Of a DNA stretch of 64,000 nt, positions 54,284 to 62,981 are shown in pieces. Position 1 is the first letter of the stretch. The number at the start of each line of letters is the position of its first letter. Source of the DNA: Oceanisphaera arctica (lineage in GTDB: Bacteria; Pseudomonadota; Gammaproteobacteria; Enterobacterales; Aeromonadaceae); NCBI RefSeq assembly GCF_002936955.1, contig NZ_MPZM01000011.1, positions 1 to 64,000 of the forward strand, written 5' to 3'. The translations under genes were made by a program, and so were the position numbers. Below the pieces are notes generated by a model. The model did no database searches. It was not told the DNA's origin and was given only the letters and a program-made list of their open reading frames with translations.

Positions 54284-54374
54284 CCCTGCGTCATCATTGA
54301 ATCATGATTTACCCCCACGGAAGGGATAAGATAGCGGCGCAGCCGGCCCCAGGGCCGTTCTGCTGCGCCAGGCC

Positions 54375-55856
54375 ATGAACCATCAGCATCCTGACCGAGA
54401 AAAAATGAACGCGAATATTTGCCATACCTCCGCCCAGCGCCCGCTTAAAGTCGGCATTCTGGGCGGCGGTATCGCCGGTGCCACCGTGGCGTTGCGACTG
54501 GCGGACATGGGCATTCAGACCCTGCTTATCGAGGCCAGCAGCGGCCTGGTAAACGGCCCGCCCATCTGCCACCTGCACGCGGGCGGCAACCTGTACCGGG
54601 AAATCAGCGACCAGCAGTGCCTGACCCTGCTGCGCCAGTCCATCGCCTCGGTGCGCGCCTACCCCAACAGCATCAACCGCCGCCCCACCGTCATCGCCAC
54701 CCCGATAACCGATCCGGGCGATGCCGAGGCCTTGTTGCCCCGGCTGAAACAGGTGGCGCAGGAATATCAACGGCTGGTGGACGAAGACCCGGCCAACAAG
54801 GTGCTGGGCGAACCGGACCAGTATTATCGCTGCTACAGCCGCGAGCAGTTCGAGGCGCTGGCCACTCGCCCCATGCCGGCACATGCCGAGTGTCAGGACG
54901 ACTGGCTGACGCCGCTGGCCCACCATCTGGACCCGGCTACATTGAAGTTTCCGCTTATTCTGGTGCAGGAATACGGCTGGAGCCTGTTTCGCATGGCGGC
55001 CACCGCCACCCTGGCGCTGAACACCGCGCCGAGCTGCGAGCTGCATTTTCATACCCGGGCCACCAGACTGGAGCAATGGCCGGACGGCTGGACCATTCAC
55101 GGCACTAACCAGGACGGGCAGGAACAGCCGTTCAAGGTGGACTTTCTGGTCAATGCCTGCGGCTTTCGTACCGGGCTGGTGGACGACATGGCCGGTTATC
55201 GCCGACAGCGGTTGGTGGAGTACAAGGCCGCCTACGTGGCCCGCTGGCAGACGAGCGGCGACTGGCCGGAGGTGATTTTTCACGGCCAGCGCGGCACGCC
55301 CAACGGCATGGCCCAGCTGACCCCCTATCCGAACGGCGTGTTTCAGCTGCACGGCATGACCGACGGCATCACCCTGTTCAAGGGCGGCCTGGCCGCCAGC
55401 TGCGACCTTAGCGCCCAGCCCCGGCTGCCCCAACCTTATGTGGCCCAGCTGGACAACGGCTGGCAAACGCCGGACATAGAAGTCCGCACCCAGGACGCCA
55501 TCGCCCACCTGGCCCGCCTGCTGCCCGCCTTTGGCAAAGCACAGGTCGGCGGCAAGCCGCTGTTCGGTGCCCAGCAGATTCCGGGCAGTGACCCTTCGTT
55601 GCGGGCGGCGGACGTGTCGTTTGAGGGCAATCACTATGCGCGGGTAGAAATCGTGAAGGCCAGCTCGGCGCTGACCGCCGCCGACCGCATCGTCGGCCGG
55701 CTGGCCGAACTGGGCTGGCTGGAGATGGACGAACAACCCCTGTCACCGAGTCTTGCCCTCACCGAAAGCCAGGATGCCGCCGAGGTAGAGCAGGAAGCCA
55801 TACGCCTGGCCCGCGAACGCGGCTACCCGGACGAACTGGCCCTGACCATGGGGTAA
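54375..55856 (+). CDS. FAD-dependent oxidoreductase (DadA/GlpO-like)
   Basis: A 493-residue cytosolic protein with an N-terminal dinucleotide fold, VGILGGGIAGATVALRLADMG near residue 25. Conserved blocks follow: PICHLHAGGNLYREISDQQC, TLKFPLILVQEYGWSLFR and LVNACGFRTGLVDDMAG. The FAD-binding pattern is that of the glycine oxidase/amino-acid dehydrogenase superfamily, but the substrate is not identifiable. ATG 54375 is used; ATG 54405 with GAGAAAA upstream is an alternative and removes ten unconserved residues. Proteins with this arrangement occur in marine gammaproteobacteria next to mfd. The gene stands alone. Confidence 0.7.
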   Translation: MNHQHPDREKMNANICHTSAQRPLKVGILGGGIAGATVALRLADMGIQTLLIEASSGLVNGPPICHLHAGGNLYREISDQQCLTLLRQSIASVRAYPNSINRRPTVIATPITDPGDAEALLPRLKQVAQEYQRLVDEDPANKVLGEPDQYYRCYSREQFEALATRPMPAHAECQDDWLTPLAHHLDPATLKFPLILVQEYGWSLFRMAATATLALNTAPSCELHFHTRATRLEQWPDGWTIHGTNQDGQEQPFKVDFLVNACGFRTGLVDDMAGYRRQRLVEYKAAYVARWQTSGDWPEVIFHGQRGTPNGMAQLTPYPNGVFQLHGMTDGITLFKGGLAASCDLSAQPRLPQPYVAQLDNGWQTPDIEVRTQDAIAHLARLLPAFGKAQVGGKPLFGAQQIPGSDPSLRAADVSFEGNHYARVEIVKASSALTAADRIVGRLAELGWLEMDEQPLSPSLALTESQDAAEVEQEAIRLARERGYPDELALTMG

Positions 55857-55868
55857 AGGGGAAACAAG

Positions 55869-56075
55869 AGGACAAAGGGCCCGCTCCGCCGACTCGCCTC
55901 GAGACCTGCCACTCACTGTATCAGCCTGCTGCGAACATTCACCGGATGTTCGGTCAGGCTGATACAACTCGTCACGGCGAGACAAGCTCGCCCCATGTAC
56001 GCTCAACACATGACATCCCTGTCATGTGATGGTCGGCTGAGCAGATCCCTTTGTCCTCCTGTCGGTTCCTGCGTG
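55869..56075 (+). repeat. Dispersed structured repeat, composite copy 2
   Basis: The outer arms GAGGACAAAGGGCCCGC and GATCCCTTTGTCCTC pair almost perfectly, and the inner arms GCTCCGCCGAC/GTCGGCTGAGC pair as in the other copies. The inner hairpin is CATGACA-TCCC-TGTCATG, with the same TCCN loop as other copies but a different stem. A second hairpin module (GTATCAGCCTG...CAGGCTGATAC) is inserted. This is the module found reversed at 9590. Confidence 0.75.
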
Positions 56076-56238
56076 GCCTGCAGAAACAAACCGCAACACC
56101 CGAACTACTCCGTAGCCGCCGCTTTAGCTGGCGGATCAGACCACTCTGTAGAAACAGGAAGCACAGCGGAAAATGGGGCACACCAAAAAAATCTGGTAAA
56201 TTAGCCGGATCATGACTGACAGACATAAAGGAGAGTCA

Positions 56239-57483
56239 ATGCGCAGTCACCCGTTGCGTGAGCAGATCATCGCAGAGGTTCATGCCCGACCATTTCAGAA
56301 GCTGCAGGCCCCGCTCGGAATGCGGCATATTGCGGTGGTGTATGACGGCGCCCCGCTGAAGGAAATACAGCAAAGCGTGCTCCGGCTCGGCGATATGCTG
56401 GGGCTGAAGGAGACCACCGGCAAGTCGCGGTTCTGGCAGGCCGAGAATGCCGACCTGGCACTGCGTTTTGAAGCTCACCACGAATTTTACACCCTGACAC
56501 TGACCGCACTGAACACACAGGAACTGCCACAGCTGCCGGACGAATGGCTGGCGTGCGTGCCGGGCAGCTTTCTCTGCGGTGCCGAGATCCTGTTCCGCAC
56601 CCATCAGGCAAATGCCGATGAAGATGCCTGGCTGAATCGGCACTTCGGTGACTATCAGGTCAATAGCTCCATGGTGATGTCTGGCGTCGGCCAGATGTGG
56701 ACCGACTTTTACCCCCGTGAAGACAGCGGCATGGTACGGGTACTGGTAGAAGACCGCGGCCTGCAGCTACAGCAGGCCGGACGTTTGCTGCAGCGCATCT
56801 GCGAAATAGAAACCTATCGCCATGTCGCGCTGCTGGCGCTGCCACTGGCGAACGAAGTGGTGCCGGTGATCAACCAGCTTGAAGCCGAGCTGGTCGACCT
56901 CTCGACCCGGGTCGCGCTCGAAGAGCCCTCTGTGCTGCTGCATCAACTGATGAATCTTGCGGAGCGGCTGGAAGCACTGTCGGCAAAAACCTCCAACCGC
57001 TTCTCGGCGGCGGATGCCTATTTCGCGCTGGTGAACAAACGGATTGGCGAACTGCGCGAAACCCGCATAGAAGGCCGCCAGACCGTGGAACAGTTTATGG
57101 ATCGCCGGCTGGACCCCGCCACCCGTACCTGCCGCACCGCCGGCCTGCGCATAGAGCAGCTCTCTCGCCGGCTGGCCCGTACCACCCAGCTGGTGCGATC
57201 CCAGGTGGACTTGTCGGTCGAGCAGCAGAACCGCGACATGCTCTCCAGCCTCAGCAAGCGGGCCGGCGAACAGCTGCGGCTGCAGGCCAAGCTGGAAAGC
57301 TTCTCCATTATCGTGGTGACCTATTACGCCTTTGACCTGATTGACCGTACGCTGCGCAACCTGGTCGAAAATGAAGAACACCGCCACCTGATGGAAGCGG
57401 GCCTGAGCCTATCGGTGCCCTTCATCGCCCTGATGCTCTGGCTCTATATCCGCCGTCTGCTGCGCGGCGTAGGTGAAGACTGA
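56239..57483 (+). CDS. DUF3422 family inner-membrane-associated protein
   Basis: A 414-residue protein starting MRSHPLREQIIAEVHARPF, the invariant opening of DUF3422. It includes HEFYTLTL and NRRDIGDYQ-like positions, a central helical region with NRFSAADAYFALVNKRIGEL, the Arg-rich RTCRTAGLRIEQLSRRLARTTQLLR-like coil (LSRRLARTTQLVRSQVDL) and two hydrophobic helices at the C-terminus. AAAGGAGAG precedes ATG 56239, so this start is preferred to one nine codons upstream. The family is widespread in proteobacteria; its function is unknown. Confidence 0.88.
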   Translation: MRSHPLREQIIAEVHARPFQKLQAPLGMRHIAVVYDGAPLKEIQQSVLRLGDMLGLKETTGKSRFWQAENADLALRFEAHHEFYTLTLTALNTQELPQLPDEWLACVPGSFLCGAEILFRTHQANADEDAWLNRHFGDYQVNSSMVMSGVGQMWTDFYPREDSGMVRVLVEDRGLQLQQAGRLLQRICEIETYRHVALLALPLANEVVPVINQLEAELVDLSTRVALEEPSVLLHQLMNLAERLEALSAKTSNRFSAADAYFALVNKRIGELRETRIEGRQTVEQFMDRRLDPATRTCRTAGLRIEQLSRRLARTTQLVRSQVDLSVEQQNRDMLSSLSKRAGEQLRLQAKLESFSIIVVTYYAFDLIDRTLRNLVENEEHRHLMEAGLSLSVPFIALMLWLYIRRLLRGVGED

Positions 57484-57574
57484 CAAGAAAATCAGCTAGG
57501 TTTTGCTTCGCTCACAATTTTAGCCAACCATTACTTAGCCTATTATTTGGGCGTTAGCCGGTAAGGATAACGAC

Positions 57575-57856
57575 ATGCATATCGGTATTCTGACCATGAC
57601 TTTTTCTCTGCCGGGATGTGGCTCTCTAAAAGAAAAACGCCAGCGTATAGGGGGCATGCACGAACGGTTCGGGCGCAACCCGGCGGTGGCGGTCTGTGAG
57701 AGTGGTGAACACAACAAGCACGATGCCAGCGAATGGTCGTTTGTGGTCGTGGCGGCCTCGAGACGCGAGGTCGAATCCCAGTGCAGCCAGATCGAAGACA
57801 AGATACAGCGCACCGTAGAAGGACGCGTGATCAAGGTCACCCGTGAACTCCTCTAG
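57575..57856 (+). CDS. DUF503 (YlxP-like) protein
   Basis: A 93-residue protein beginning MHIGILTMTFSLPGCGSLKEKR with the DUF503 blocks LKEKRQRIGGMHERFGRNPAVAVCESG and SQIEDKIQRTVEGRVI. YlxP-like proteins have a ferredoxin-like fold and are often linked to ribosome maturation in other phyla; here the function is unknown. It is preceded by AAGGA nine bases before ATG and precedes the DsbA-like gene by 28 bp on the same strand. Confidence 0.88.
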   Translation: MHIGILTMTFSLPGCGSLKEKRQRIGGMHERFGRNPAVAVCESGEHNKHDASEWSFVVVAASRREVESQCSQIEDKIQRTVEGRVIKVTRELL

Positions 57857-57884
57857 TTAAGTCATAAAATGCACAGGACCCACT

Positions 57885-58532
57885 ATGAACAAAATACAGA
57901 TAGATATCGTTTCCGATATCGCCTGCCCCTGGTGTGCTATCGGTTATGCCCGGCTGGAACAGGCCATGGAACGACTGGCACCAGAGTATGAGTTCACCAT
58001 TCAGTGGCATGCATTTGAGCTGAACCCCGACCACACCGGCCAGGGGGAGCCCATACTGCCAGCCCTGGCCAGAAAATACGGGCGGAGCGAGGAAGAGATG
58101 CGGGAAAATCAGAGTCGTATGATGACGATTGCCGCCGATCTTGGCCTCAACTTCGAGAAGATACAGCAGCGATTTACCTGCAACACCTTCGATGCCCATC
58201 GGTTGGTGAAGTGGGCAGGTGAACAGGGCCGGCAAACCGCCATGAAACAAGCCCTGTTCGACGTGTATTTTGGCAAGGCGATGGATGTCTCCGATCACAC
58301 TGTGCTATTGAGTTGCGTTGCGGCGCTGGGGCTGGATCCGGCAAAGGCCAAACAGGTACTGGACTCGGATCAATACACTGCCATGGTGCGAGAAGAGGAA
58401 GCCACTTACCAGCAGGCAGGTGTGACGTCCGTGCCGGCATTCATTATCAACAACAAGTACCTCATCTCCGGCGCTCAGGAGTCCGATGCCTGGGTGCGGG
58501 CATTGCAGGAGGTTGGCGCCGAATCCGCTTGA
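57885..58532 (+). CDS. DsbA-family oxidoreductase, FrnE-like
   Basis: A 215-residue cytosolic thioredoxin-fold protein with the redox motif CPWC in DIACPWCAIGYARLEQAM near residue 15. The DsbA helical insert and the cis-Pro block AGVTSVPAFIINNKYLISGAQ near 180 are also present. This is the 2-hydroxychromene-2-carboxylate isomerase/FrnE subfamily. Members act in protein disulfide chemistry or polyketide-type reactions and in oxidative-stress resistance. No signal peptide. It follows the DUF503 gene closely. Confidence 0.88.
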   Translation: MNKIQIDIVSDIACPWCAIGYARLEQAMERLAPEYEFTIQWHAFELNPDHTGQGEPILPALARKYGRSEEEMRENQSRMMTIAADLGLNFEKIQQRFTCNTFDAHRLVKWAGEQGRQTAMKQALFDVYFGKAMDVSDHTVLLSCVAALGLDPAKAKQVLDSDQYTAMVREEEATYQQAGVTSVPAFIINNKYLISGAQESDAWVRALQEVGAESA

Positions 58533-58554
58533 ACTTACCTGACAGGCTTACGAC

Positions 58555-59928
58555 TTAACGCTGCCCGCAGGGCCCATAAATTTTGTTGGCCCAACGGGTC
58601 AGGCCGGCGGTAACGCTGCCGAAGTGGTCACCGATCACGATGGGCGTATGCTGAAATTGCTGTTGCAAGAACTGATTCAATACGGGTGACTTGGCGGTAC
58701 CGCCGGTCACGAATACCACATCCGGCTCACAGCCGGCCTGGGTTATCGCATCGGTCATGAGCGCGGCTATGGTACTCAGTTCTCGGTGGCAGGCCCTGGC
58801 AAAGCCGTCTCTGTCCAGATTTACGGTCAAGCCCTTATCTATGTCGGATAAATCGACGAGCTGCTCGGTGCAGTCCGTCAGGGCAATTTTGCTTTGTTCT
58901 GCGGCGTTGACCACGCGATAACTGAGTTTATGTTTTTGCACGGTCAACAAGCGCGATAACAGCTCAGGCTGTTCTGCATCACGGACCAGCTGCTCTAAAA
59001 ACCGGCCATTGGCGGCACTGTAAAATTCGGTTTGATTATGAATGTTGTTAATGGAGACGGCTTGCGAGTAACTATTGGCCGGCACGGGCTTACCGGTTTT
59101 CAGCATGCTGTCCAGGCCAAAGCTGGGCATGATGCCTTTAAGCGCAAAGGTAATGTCAAAGTCATTACCACCAACACGTTCACCGGTGTGGCTTAACAAG
59201 TCACCGCTTCTGTCTTGTGAAGCCGCCTGTTTCGGCCCCATCAACAGCATGGAGCAATCGGTGGTACCACCGCCGATATCGACCACCAGCACCCGGGTTT
59301 CTTTAGTCAGGCAGGCTTCATACTCGAAGCCGGCGGCCACCGGCTCGAATTGAAATTCAACGTCTTTAAAGCCAACGCGTTTTGCGGCATTGGTCAGTAT
59401 TTGCAGTGCTTGCCGGTTGCTTTCGTCACCTCGCAACCCCTGAAAGTTGACCGGGCGGCCAATCACCGTTTGGCTGACACTTCTGCCGAGTGCCGCTTCG
59501 GTTAGCGTTTTTACGTTACTCATCATGGCCGCAACAATGTCTTCAAATAATTCAACTTGTTGTGGCAGCAAGCCCGTCGCACCCAGGAAAGACTTGGGGG
59601 ATTTGATGTAATAGCCTTCATCGGGCTCTTGCAGATAATGATTCAATGCTTGCTGGCCAAACGACAATTCAGTCGGGTAGCCATCCAATGCCAGCTCTTT
59701 TAATTCAATCTGCCCTTTTTGCAGTTGTCTTTGGCGTTGCTGCTGAAAGTTTTTCTGTTCTGCCACTGGCAAGTGTTTGTACAGCCAGTTGACAATAACG
59801 TCACGACTCGGGGCATACAACGTTGACGAGATATATCGACCATGATCACCTAGCGTTAAAATTTTCGGGTTATTTTCTTCCATAACGCCGACAGCACAGT
59901 TTGAGGTACCGTAGTCAAATCCGATCAT
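58555..59928 (-). CDS. yegD: Hsp70-family chaperone-like protein YegD
   Basis: A 457-residue actin-like ATPase (E. coli YegD has 450). It begins MIGFDYGTSNCAVGVME, the phosphate-1 loop; VVDIGGGTTDCSML is the phosphate-2 loop near residue 205; and FVTGGTAKSPVLNQFL is the adenosine motif. It lacks the C-terminal substrate-binding domain of DnaK and is a divergent Hsp70 of unknown client. ATG 59928 matches the family start; the frame is open further upstream but that part is not conserved. The gene stands alone and the structured repeat array begins about 75 bp beyond its start. Confidence 0.93.
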   Translation of the reverse strand: MIGFDYGTSNCAVGVMEENNPKILTLGDHGRYISSTLYAPSRDVIVNWLYKHLPVAEQKNFQQQRQRQLQKGQIELKELALDGYPTELSFGQQALNHYLQEPDEGYYIKSPKSFLGATGLLPQQVELFEDIVAAMMSNVKTLTEAALGRSVSQTVIGRPVNFQGLRGDESNRQALQILTNAAKRVGFKDVEFQFEPVAAGFEYEACLTKETRVLVVDIGGGTTDCSMLLMGPKQAASQDRSGDLLSHTGERVGGNDFDITFALKGIMPSFGLDSMLKTGKPVPANSYSQAVSINNIHNQTEFYSAANGRFLEQLVRDAEQPELLSRLLTVQKHKLSYRVVNAAEQSKIALTDCTEQLVDLSDIDKGLTVNLDRDGFARACHRELSTIAALMTDAITQAGCEPDVVFVTGGTAKSPVLNQFLQQQFQHTPIVIGDHFGSVTAGLTRWANKIYGPCGQR

Positions 59929-60000
59929 GCAGACATCCAAAAACAAAAAGGCCGCGTAGAATACAGGGATGTTCAGCACCAGGCAAGTTGGTGGCGGCAA

Positions 60001-60600
60001 CACCTCGGACAAAGAGCCCGCTCCGCCGACTCGCCGTAAATCCATCCGTGGAGGCTCTCTGTTTCATCCCTGAAACAGAAGGTCGGCCGAGCAGATCCCT
60101 TTGCCCTTCTGTTAATCCCGGCGTGCTCTGCGGAAAAACACAACATCAGAGTCAGAGCCTACCCTGTAGCCGCCACTTCAGTTGGCGGATCAGACTACTC
60201 CGTAGCAACAGACAGTACTGCGCAATATTGGCGGCAACACGTCGGACAAAGGGCCCGCTCCGCCGACTCGCCGTAAATCCATCCGTGGAGGCTCTCTGCT
60301 TCATCCCTGAAACAGAAGGTCGGCCGAGCAGATCCCTTTGCCCTCCTGTCAATCCCAGCGTGCTCTGCGGAAAAACACAACATCAGAGTCTACCCTGTAG
60401 CCGCCACTTCAGTTGGCGGATCAGACTACTCCGTAGCAACAACCAGTACTGCGCGATATCGGCAGCAACCTGTCGGACAAAGGGCCCGCTCCACCGACTC
60501 GCCGTAAATCCATCCGTGGAGGCTCAGCCGCGCCATCCGTGGCGCGGATGGTCGGCCGAGCAAATCCCTTTGCCCTCCTGTCAATTCCGGCGTGGCCTGA
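60001..60600 (+). repeat. Tandem array of the structured repeat, about 2.6 units
   Basis: Units begin CGGACAAAG at 60006, 60243 and 60474, so the period is 237 then 231 bp. Each unit starts with CCGCTCCGCCGAC and later CGGCCGAGCAgATCCCTTT, which pair as nested arms, and ends with GTAGCCGCCACTTCAGTTGGCG. In the first two units the inner hairpin is TGTTTCA/CTTCATCCCTGAAACAG; in the third it is CGCGCCA-TCCG-TGGCGCG. Related single copies are at 9302 and 55869. The array fills most of the gap between yegD and the cassette region. Long open frames within it have no conserved content. Confidence 0.8.
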
Positions 60601-60772
60601 AAAAGAGGCCCCTTCCTCGAACCGCCCACAAAACCATCAACTAACCGTTATGCATCTCACTTTTTCATTTTTGCAATTGCCCTTCCCCACCTCTGCGGCC
60701 AGAATAGACGCATTTGAAAACCGGTGTAGCAGGGAATGACGGCCTGAAACGTCAGGGCGGTAGCGTGGGTGA

Positions 60773-60940
60773 ATGATACGATTGGCATACCTGCCCGACC
60801 ATCCAGACGACTGCATGTGCAGCATATTTAACAGCCATCTGGAAATGATGCGTGAAATCACCACAGGCGATGCGCATTTATCACCCATTGTAATGAGAAA
60901 TTATCTGCAGATCAGCGGGTTAAGAAAACGTCAATGTTGA
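60773..60940 (+). CDS. Small unknown ORF, 55 aa
   Basis: ATG 60773 to TGA 60940, encoding MIRLAYLPDHPDDCMCSIFN followed by SHLEMMREITTGDAHLSP and a basic end. The composition looks protein-like rather than random, but no ribosome-binding site is clear and no family was recognised. It precedes the cassette region and could be a decayed cassette ORF. Confidence 0.3.
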   Translation: MIRLAYLPDHPDDCMCSIFNSHLEMMREITTGDAHLSPIVMRNYLQISGLRKRQC

Positions 60941-61034
60941 TACTGCGCACATCTCGGAACAAATATGCGCATGCGTGTATATGAGCATGCGTAGTATTAA
61001 AATGTTATACCTAATAATCGAATCAGGAGAATTT

Positions 61035-61301
61035 ATGATGAAGTGGCTATGGGTAGTTGCCGCAACTGTATTATTACAGCCTTCAATTGTAGTAGCAGAA
61101 GAAGGCTACATGTGCGGGCACTATTACAAAAACATTCAGAGAAAAGAGAAAAACATTAAGAGCTATGGCTCTGATCTATCTTCCATCGCTAGGGACAAGC
61201 TATTTGAAGATTTGAAATTTGACACTACACAGTGCATATCTGAATGCGAAGGTCAGAAATTCAAATATTGCAATGAGATAGCAAAATGGATTTCCAAGTA
61301 A
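61035..61301 (+). CDS. Cassette 1: secreted unknown protein, 88 aa
   Basis: An 88-residue protein with a signal peptide (MMKWLWVVAATVLLQPSIVVAEE, cleavage near VVA). The mature part is small, Lys-rich and has four Cys (CGHYY, QCISEC, YCNE), suggesting two disulfides. AGGAGA lies five bases before ATG 61035. It occupies most of a 400-bp integron-type cassette bounded by GTTATAC at 61004 and the attC-like site at 61303. The composition is AT-rich compared with the chromosome. Function unknown; exported Cys-rich proteins are common in cassette arrays. Confidence 0.65.
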   Translation: MMKWLWVVAATVLLQPSIVVAEEGYMCGHYYKNIQRKEKNIKSYGSDLSSIARDKLFEDLKFDTTQCISECEGQKFKYCNEIAKWISK

Positions 61302-61302
61302 G

Positions 61303-61404
61303 GTATAACAAGGCGCAGCAATCTGACTCCGCAAACCTTGTCACCTTTTCTGCATTCGCAGCAAAGCCGCCAAGTTTGCTACGCAGCTGTGCTAGGCGTT
61401 AGGC
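61303..61404 (+). other. attC: attC-like site 1
   Basis: GTATAAC at 61303 plays the R'' part and GTTAGGC at 61398 the R' part. Inner boxes (AAGGCGCAGC against GCTGTGCTAGGC) are partly complementary and separated by about 60 bp of spacer. This is the geometry of an integron attC site, 102 bp long. The next cassette ORF begins 15 bp after it. Confidence 0.7.
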
Positions 61405-61419
61405 TTATCCGAGGAGCAT

Positions 61420-61962
61420 ATGGACGAAATGGATGATGAGTTAGCTCAAGTATTCGGATATGAAAGTACTGAGCATTACAGGCGTGAAACCGAAGAGCGT
61501 GAGCGGGTTTTTAACAAGTCAAGAGACTTTTACAATAAACCTCCGGAAGAATGGCCTGCTATAAAATTTAACTGGGATTACCGATTAGAATCTCAAAGAT
61601 TTTGCTTTGATGGTCTAACACAGTCTGATTTTGAAAAAATGTATCCTGACGGACTGGTTCTTGGCCATATGCCTCTAAAAGAATTTGATAAATATTTGTG
61701 TCATTACAGTCGGCGAGATGGCGACGAATTATGGGAACTTGGCTGTCAATCGAAACTAGCCAAGATGATAGTGTATTTATCTGAGGGAAACCCTATTACT
61801 CCTCCTGTAATTAAGCCTATAGAGAATAACGAAGTTATTTTTCAAGGTGGTCATCATCGCTACGCTGTAGCTAAAGCTATAGAAAACGAAGAGGTTTTGT
61901 TCTATGCGTACCGTGAACACATTCCAAAACTTAATCAGTTTATGAATATACTTTGGGCATAA
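61420..61962 (+). CDS. Cassette 2: ParB/sulfiredoxin-like fold protein, 180 aa
   Basis: A 180-residue cytosolic protein. Its C-terminal half contains ITPPVIKPIENNEVIFQGGHHRYAVAKAI, the (G)GxHR motif of the ParB-N/Srx nucleotide-binding fold. The N-terminal half is acidic and rich in Tyr/Glu. ATG 61420 follows GAGGAG. The stop codon (61960-61962) abuts the start of the next attC, as is typical for compact gene cassettes. Proteins with isolated ParB-like folds have been found as toxins, nucleases or kinases. The role here is unknown. Confidence 0.65.
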   Translation: MDEMDDELAQVFGYESTEHYRRETEERERVFNKSRDFYNKPPEEWPAIKFNWDYRLESQRFCFDGLTQSDFEKMYPDGLVLGHMPLKEFDKYLCHYSRRDGDELWELGCQSKLAKMIVYLSEGNPITPPVIKPIENNEVIFQGGHHRYAVAKAIENEEVLFYAYREHIPKLNQFMNILWA

Positions 61963-62061
61963 GCCTAACAAGTTATTGCAACAGGGAAAATAACAGTAGG
62001 CTTTGCTCCTGCGTCGCAAATTATAGCCAACTATTATTTTCCTCTGAGTGAAGCGTCATGC
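61963..62061 (+). other. attC: attC-like site 2
   Basis: GCCTAAC at 61963 is followed by a stem of nearly 20 bp: AGGGAAAATAACAGTAGGCT pairs with AGCCAACTATTATTTTCCTCT. The site ends in GTCATGC (62055), one change from the GTTRRRY consensus. Its 99-bp length and long imperfect stem are typical of attC. The orientation matches site 1. Confidence 0.72.
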
Positions 62062-62228
62062 GTAAAGAGAAGGGAATCATGGATTCAGCATTTTCTTAAT
62101 TAGTAAACTCTATCGGTCTGGAGGCCATAAAAATTATTGGGTCCGCCGCTGTCGCGGCATAATTTATTGCGCTACTTTTACATTTTAATTTCTAATTATT
62201 TTTACATTAATTTCATTTGAGGTGTGCC

Positions 62229-62981
62229 GTGGTTTTGTTGAATTTAGCTAAATTTTTTGTTTTACCTGTGTTAACTCTTATATCTTTCGGAACAAATTCT
62301 GCTGATTTAAACTTAAGGAAAGGGATGGGTTTGAATGATGGTAGTTATGTTCCAGCAGCTATAATTATTAAAGGTGATATTTCTCAGGGTGATTATGATA
62401 AGTTTTTCGGATTGTTTGTTGATTCACTAACGCATGAATATCCTGTTGAGGATATTGTTATTACTGGGTCTAATGGAGGAGATCTGGATGAGGCTATTAA
62501 AATAGGCAGGTTTATAGATAGGTTTTATTTGCCAGTTAAGTCGTTTGGTGATTGCTACAGTGCATGCTCGTTTATATTATTTTCGGCAAAGTATAGAATT
62601 TTTGTTGGTAGGGTTGGTTTGCATCGTCCATATTTTGATAAGGCATATTACGCTGGGTTATCTGCCGGTAAAGCACAGTTAAGATATAAAGAGATGAGTG
62701 CAGTGGTTAGAGAATATCTAATTGAACAGGATGTGGCGGTAAATGTTATTGATAAAATGTTTTCTGTGTCTTCATCGGATATGTGGATTCTTAATAGTAA
62801 TGAGGCGTTTGAAATTTTTGGTATTATGAAGCCATCTTTTCATGAGTGGGTGAAAGCTAAGTGCTCAGGTGGTGGCTCAGTATATCTGGATGTCGATTCT
62901 GAATGTTTGAACAAGGTAATGTGGTCAGCAAAAAATGAAGAACTATTAAAGTGGCTTGAACAAGGTCTGGAAAGTATGTGA
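62229..62981 (+). CDS. Cassette 3: secreted ClpP-like (COG3904-type) serine hydrolase
   Basis: About 250 residues. A signal peptide (VLLNLAKFFVLPVLTLISFG) precedes a ClpP/crotonase fold: IIIKGDISQGDYDKF, VITGSNGGDLDEAIKIGRFI, then the putative catalytic Ser in GDCYSACSFILFSA and a His in RVGLHRPYFD. These motifs match predicted periplasmic ClpP-class proteases. A gap of 168 bp from the preceding attC is longer than usual. GAGG lies nine bases before GTG 62229, which is preferred to TTG 62217. Very AT-rich. Catalysis is probable from motif order, but the substrate is unknown. Confidence 0.7.
   Translation: MVLLNLAKFFVLPVLTLISFGTNSADLNLRKGMGLNDGSYVPAAIIIKGDISQGDYDKFFGLFVDSLTHEYPVEDIVITGSNGGDLDEAIKIGRFIDRFYLPVKSFGDCYSACSFILFSAKYRIFVGRVGLHRPYFDKAYYAGLSAGKAQLRYKEMSAVVREYLIEQDVAVNVIDKMFSVSSSDMWILNSNEAFEIFGIMKPSFHEWVKAKCSGGGSVYLDVDSECLNKVMWSAKNEELLKWLEQGLESM

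Noticed and set aside
60001-60600. Possible CRISPR array
   Set aside because: Units are 231-237 bp and nearly identical throughout, with no short repeat alternating with unique spacers and no cas genes.
59901-60644. A 247-codon frame across the structured repeats
   Set aside because: It merely reads the tandem repeat units in one frame; the encoded repeats follow DNA structure, and no ribosome-binding site or domain is present.
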